A stretch of 38,632 bases of DNA. It comes from a virus. Each line of letters opens with the position of its first letter. Within the stretch, counting starts at the first letter, position 1. Where the stretch lies: positions 1 to 38,632 of the IMG/VR virus record IMGVR_UViG_3300044825_000517. One strand, written 5' to 3'. Both the position numbers and the translations under genes were made by a program. A model generated the notes under the pieces. That model saw only the letters and a list, made by a program, of their open reading frames with translations. It made no database searches and was not told where the DNA came from. Below, one piece after another: positions 38,336 through 38,632 of this stretch.

Positions 38336-38632
38336 GCAGAGAAGCTATGCAGATTGCTTTAGATGCACTGGAAGCTAATTTAGGCAATTGGGCGGCAAAA
38401 ACAAAAGCCGTAAAGGTGTTGCGCCAAGCACTGGAGACAGAGCAAGAGCCAGTGGCGTGGATGTTTGTCAATGAAGACGGTGAATGTGAGCAGATTGAGT
38501 ACGGCCCTGTATTTGATGATCCTGGGGTAACGCCGCTTTACGCTTCACCACCAAAGCGTGAATGGGTTGGGCTGACGGATGAGGAACACGACAGCATAAA
38601 ACACAATTATCACAACCTGACGTGGACCCTTG
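38332..38632 (+). CDS. hypothetical protein, REWVGLTDEE family, cut by window end
   Basis: 100 codons from ATG 38332 (ATGA overlap with the preceding stop), open to the window edge. MSREAMQIALDALEANLGNW is a helical start, QEPVAWMFVNEDGECEQIEY and TPLYASPPKREWVGLTDEEH the family block. Its last 77 bases equal 288-364 in the same frame. Joining there would add EMFARAIEQALKEKNHG and give a complete protein of 117 residues. Function unknown. Confidence 0.75.
   Translation, partial: MSREAMQIALDALEANLGNWAAKTKAVKVLRQALETEQEPVAWMFVNEDGECEQIEYGPVFDDPGVTPLYASPPKREWVGLTDEEHDSIKHNYHNLTWTL
38556..38632 (+). repeat. 77-bp terminal sequence identical to 288-364
   Basis: Exact 77-base match with 288-364; the bases immediately upstream differ. 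It does not match the window start, so it is not a simple terminal repeat. Best read as an assembly overlap closing the circle onto an internal point, or as a true second copy of the repeat. Confidence 0.9.

Noticed and set aside
1-38632. Integrase, repressor, tRNA, CRISPR array or insertion sequence
   Set aside because: Looked for and not seen in any frame or as a fold; no direct-repeat array with spacers and no transposase-like ORF.

Overview
The window is an almost complete genome of a small tailed phage with a long non-contractile tail (siphovirus morphotype, HK97-like head module), about 38.3 kb. No integrase, excisionase, CI-like repressor, tRNA, CRISPR array or insertion sequence was found, so a lytic life style is more likely than a temperate one. 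Several small proteins look like families familiar from phages of freshwater Betaproteobacteria (Burkholderiales). That host assignment is inference from protein style, not a sequence match. The last 77 bases (38556-38632) repeat 288-364 exactly and in the same reading frame. Joining them closes a circle of 38,268 bp and completes the truncated last gene, so the molecule is probably circular or circularly permuted and bases 1-287 may be a variant branch of the assembly.

Layout. 1-2921: a dense rightward operon of small accessory proteins (winged-helix proteins and duplicated families of unknown function), mostly coupled by ATGA overlaps and closed by a strong terminator at 2937-2960. 2970-9302: a two-domain DUF5856-like protein, small proteins, HNH nuclease, ParB-DNA methyltransferase, small and large terminase, portal. 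9295-13881: S78 prohead protease, two paralogous major capsid proteins separated by a stable hairpin, and connector proteins. 13890-24362: tail tube, gp10-like protein, frameshifted tail assembly chaperone, tape measure, tail tip proteins, an acetyltransferase, a large tip/fibre protein with collagen-like stretch and S74 chaperone, and a glycosyltransferase. 24430-31257: a long run of putative receptor-binding and fibre proteins (collagen-like, three LamG-like domains, 20-residue repeats interrupted by a glycine-rich domain). 31265-32706: lysis cassette. 32684-35613: leftward recombination operon (ERF annealing protein, 25-residue membrane peptide, YbcO-like nuclease, SSB, YqaJ-type exonuclease). 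35704-38632: rightward nuclease-like gene, a probable small-RNA unit, a replication-type protein, a cytosine-C5 methyltransferase completely overlapped by a second reading frame, a MazG-like pyrophosphatase, and the gene that crosses the circle junction back into the accessory operon.

How it fits together. The terminase, HNH protein, portal, protease and capsid proteins form a standard HK97-type packaging and head module. No DNA polymerase or helicase is visible, so replication must lean on the host, helped by ERF, SSB and the exonuclease. Two methyltransferases of different chemistry probably shield phage DNA from host restriction.

Most worth a second look: (1) a compact structured RNA at about 36031-36176 with its own promoter, a three-way junction and a terminator, whose loop is complementary to the terminator loop; (2) the approximately 880-nt same-strand dual-coding overlap at 37041-37937; (3) the two capsid genes, one with and one without a scaffolding-like N-terminal domain; (4) the modular adhesin block.
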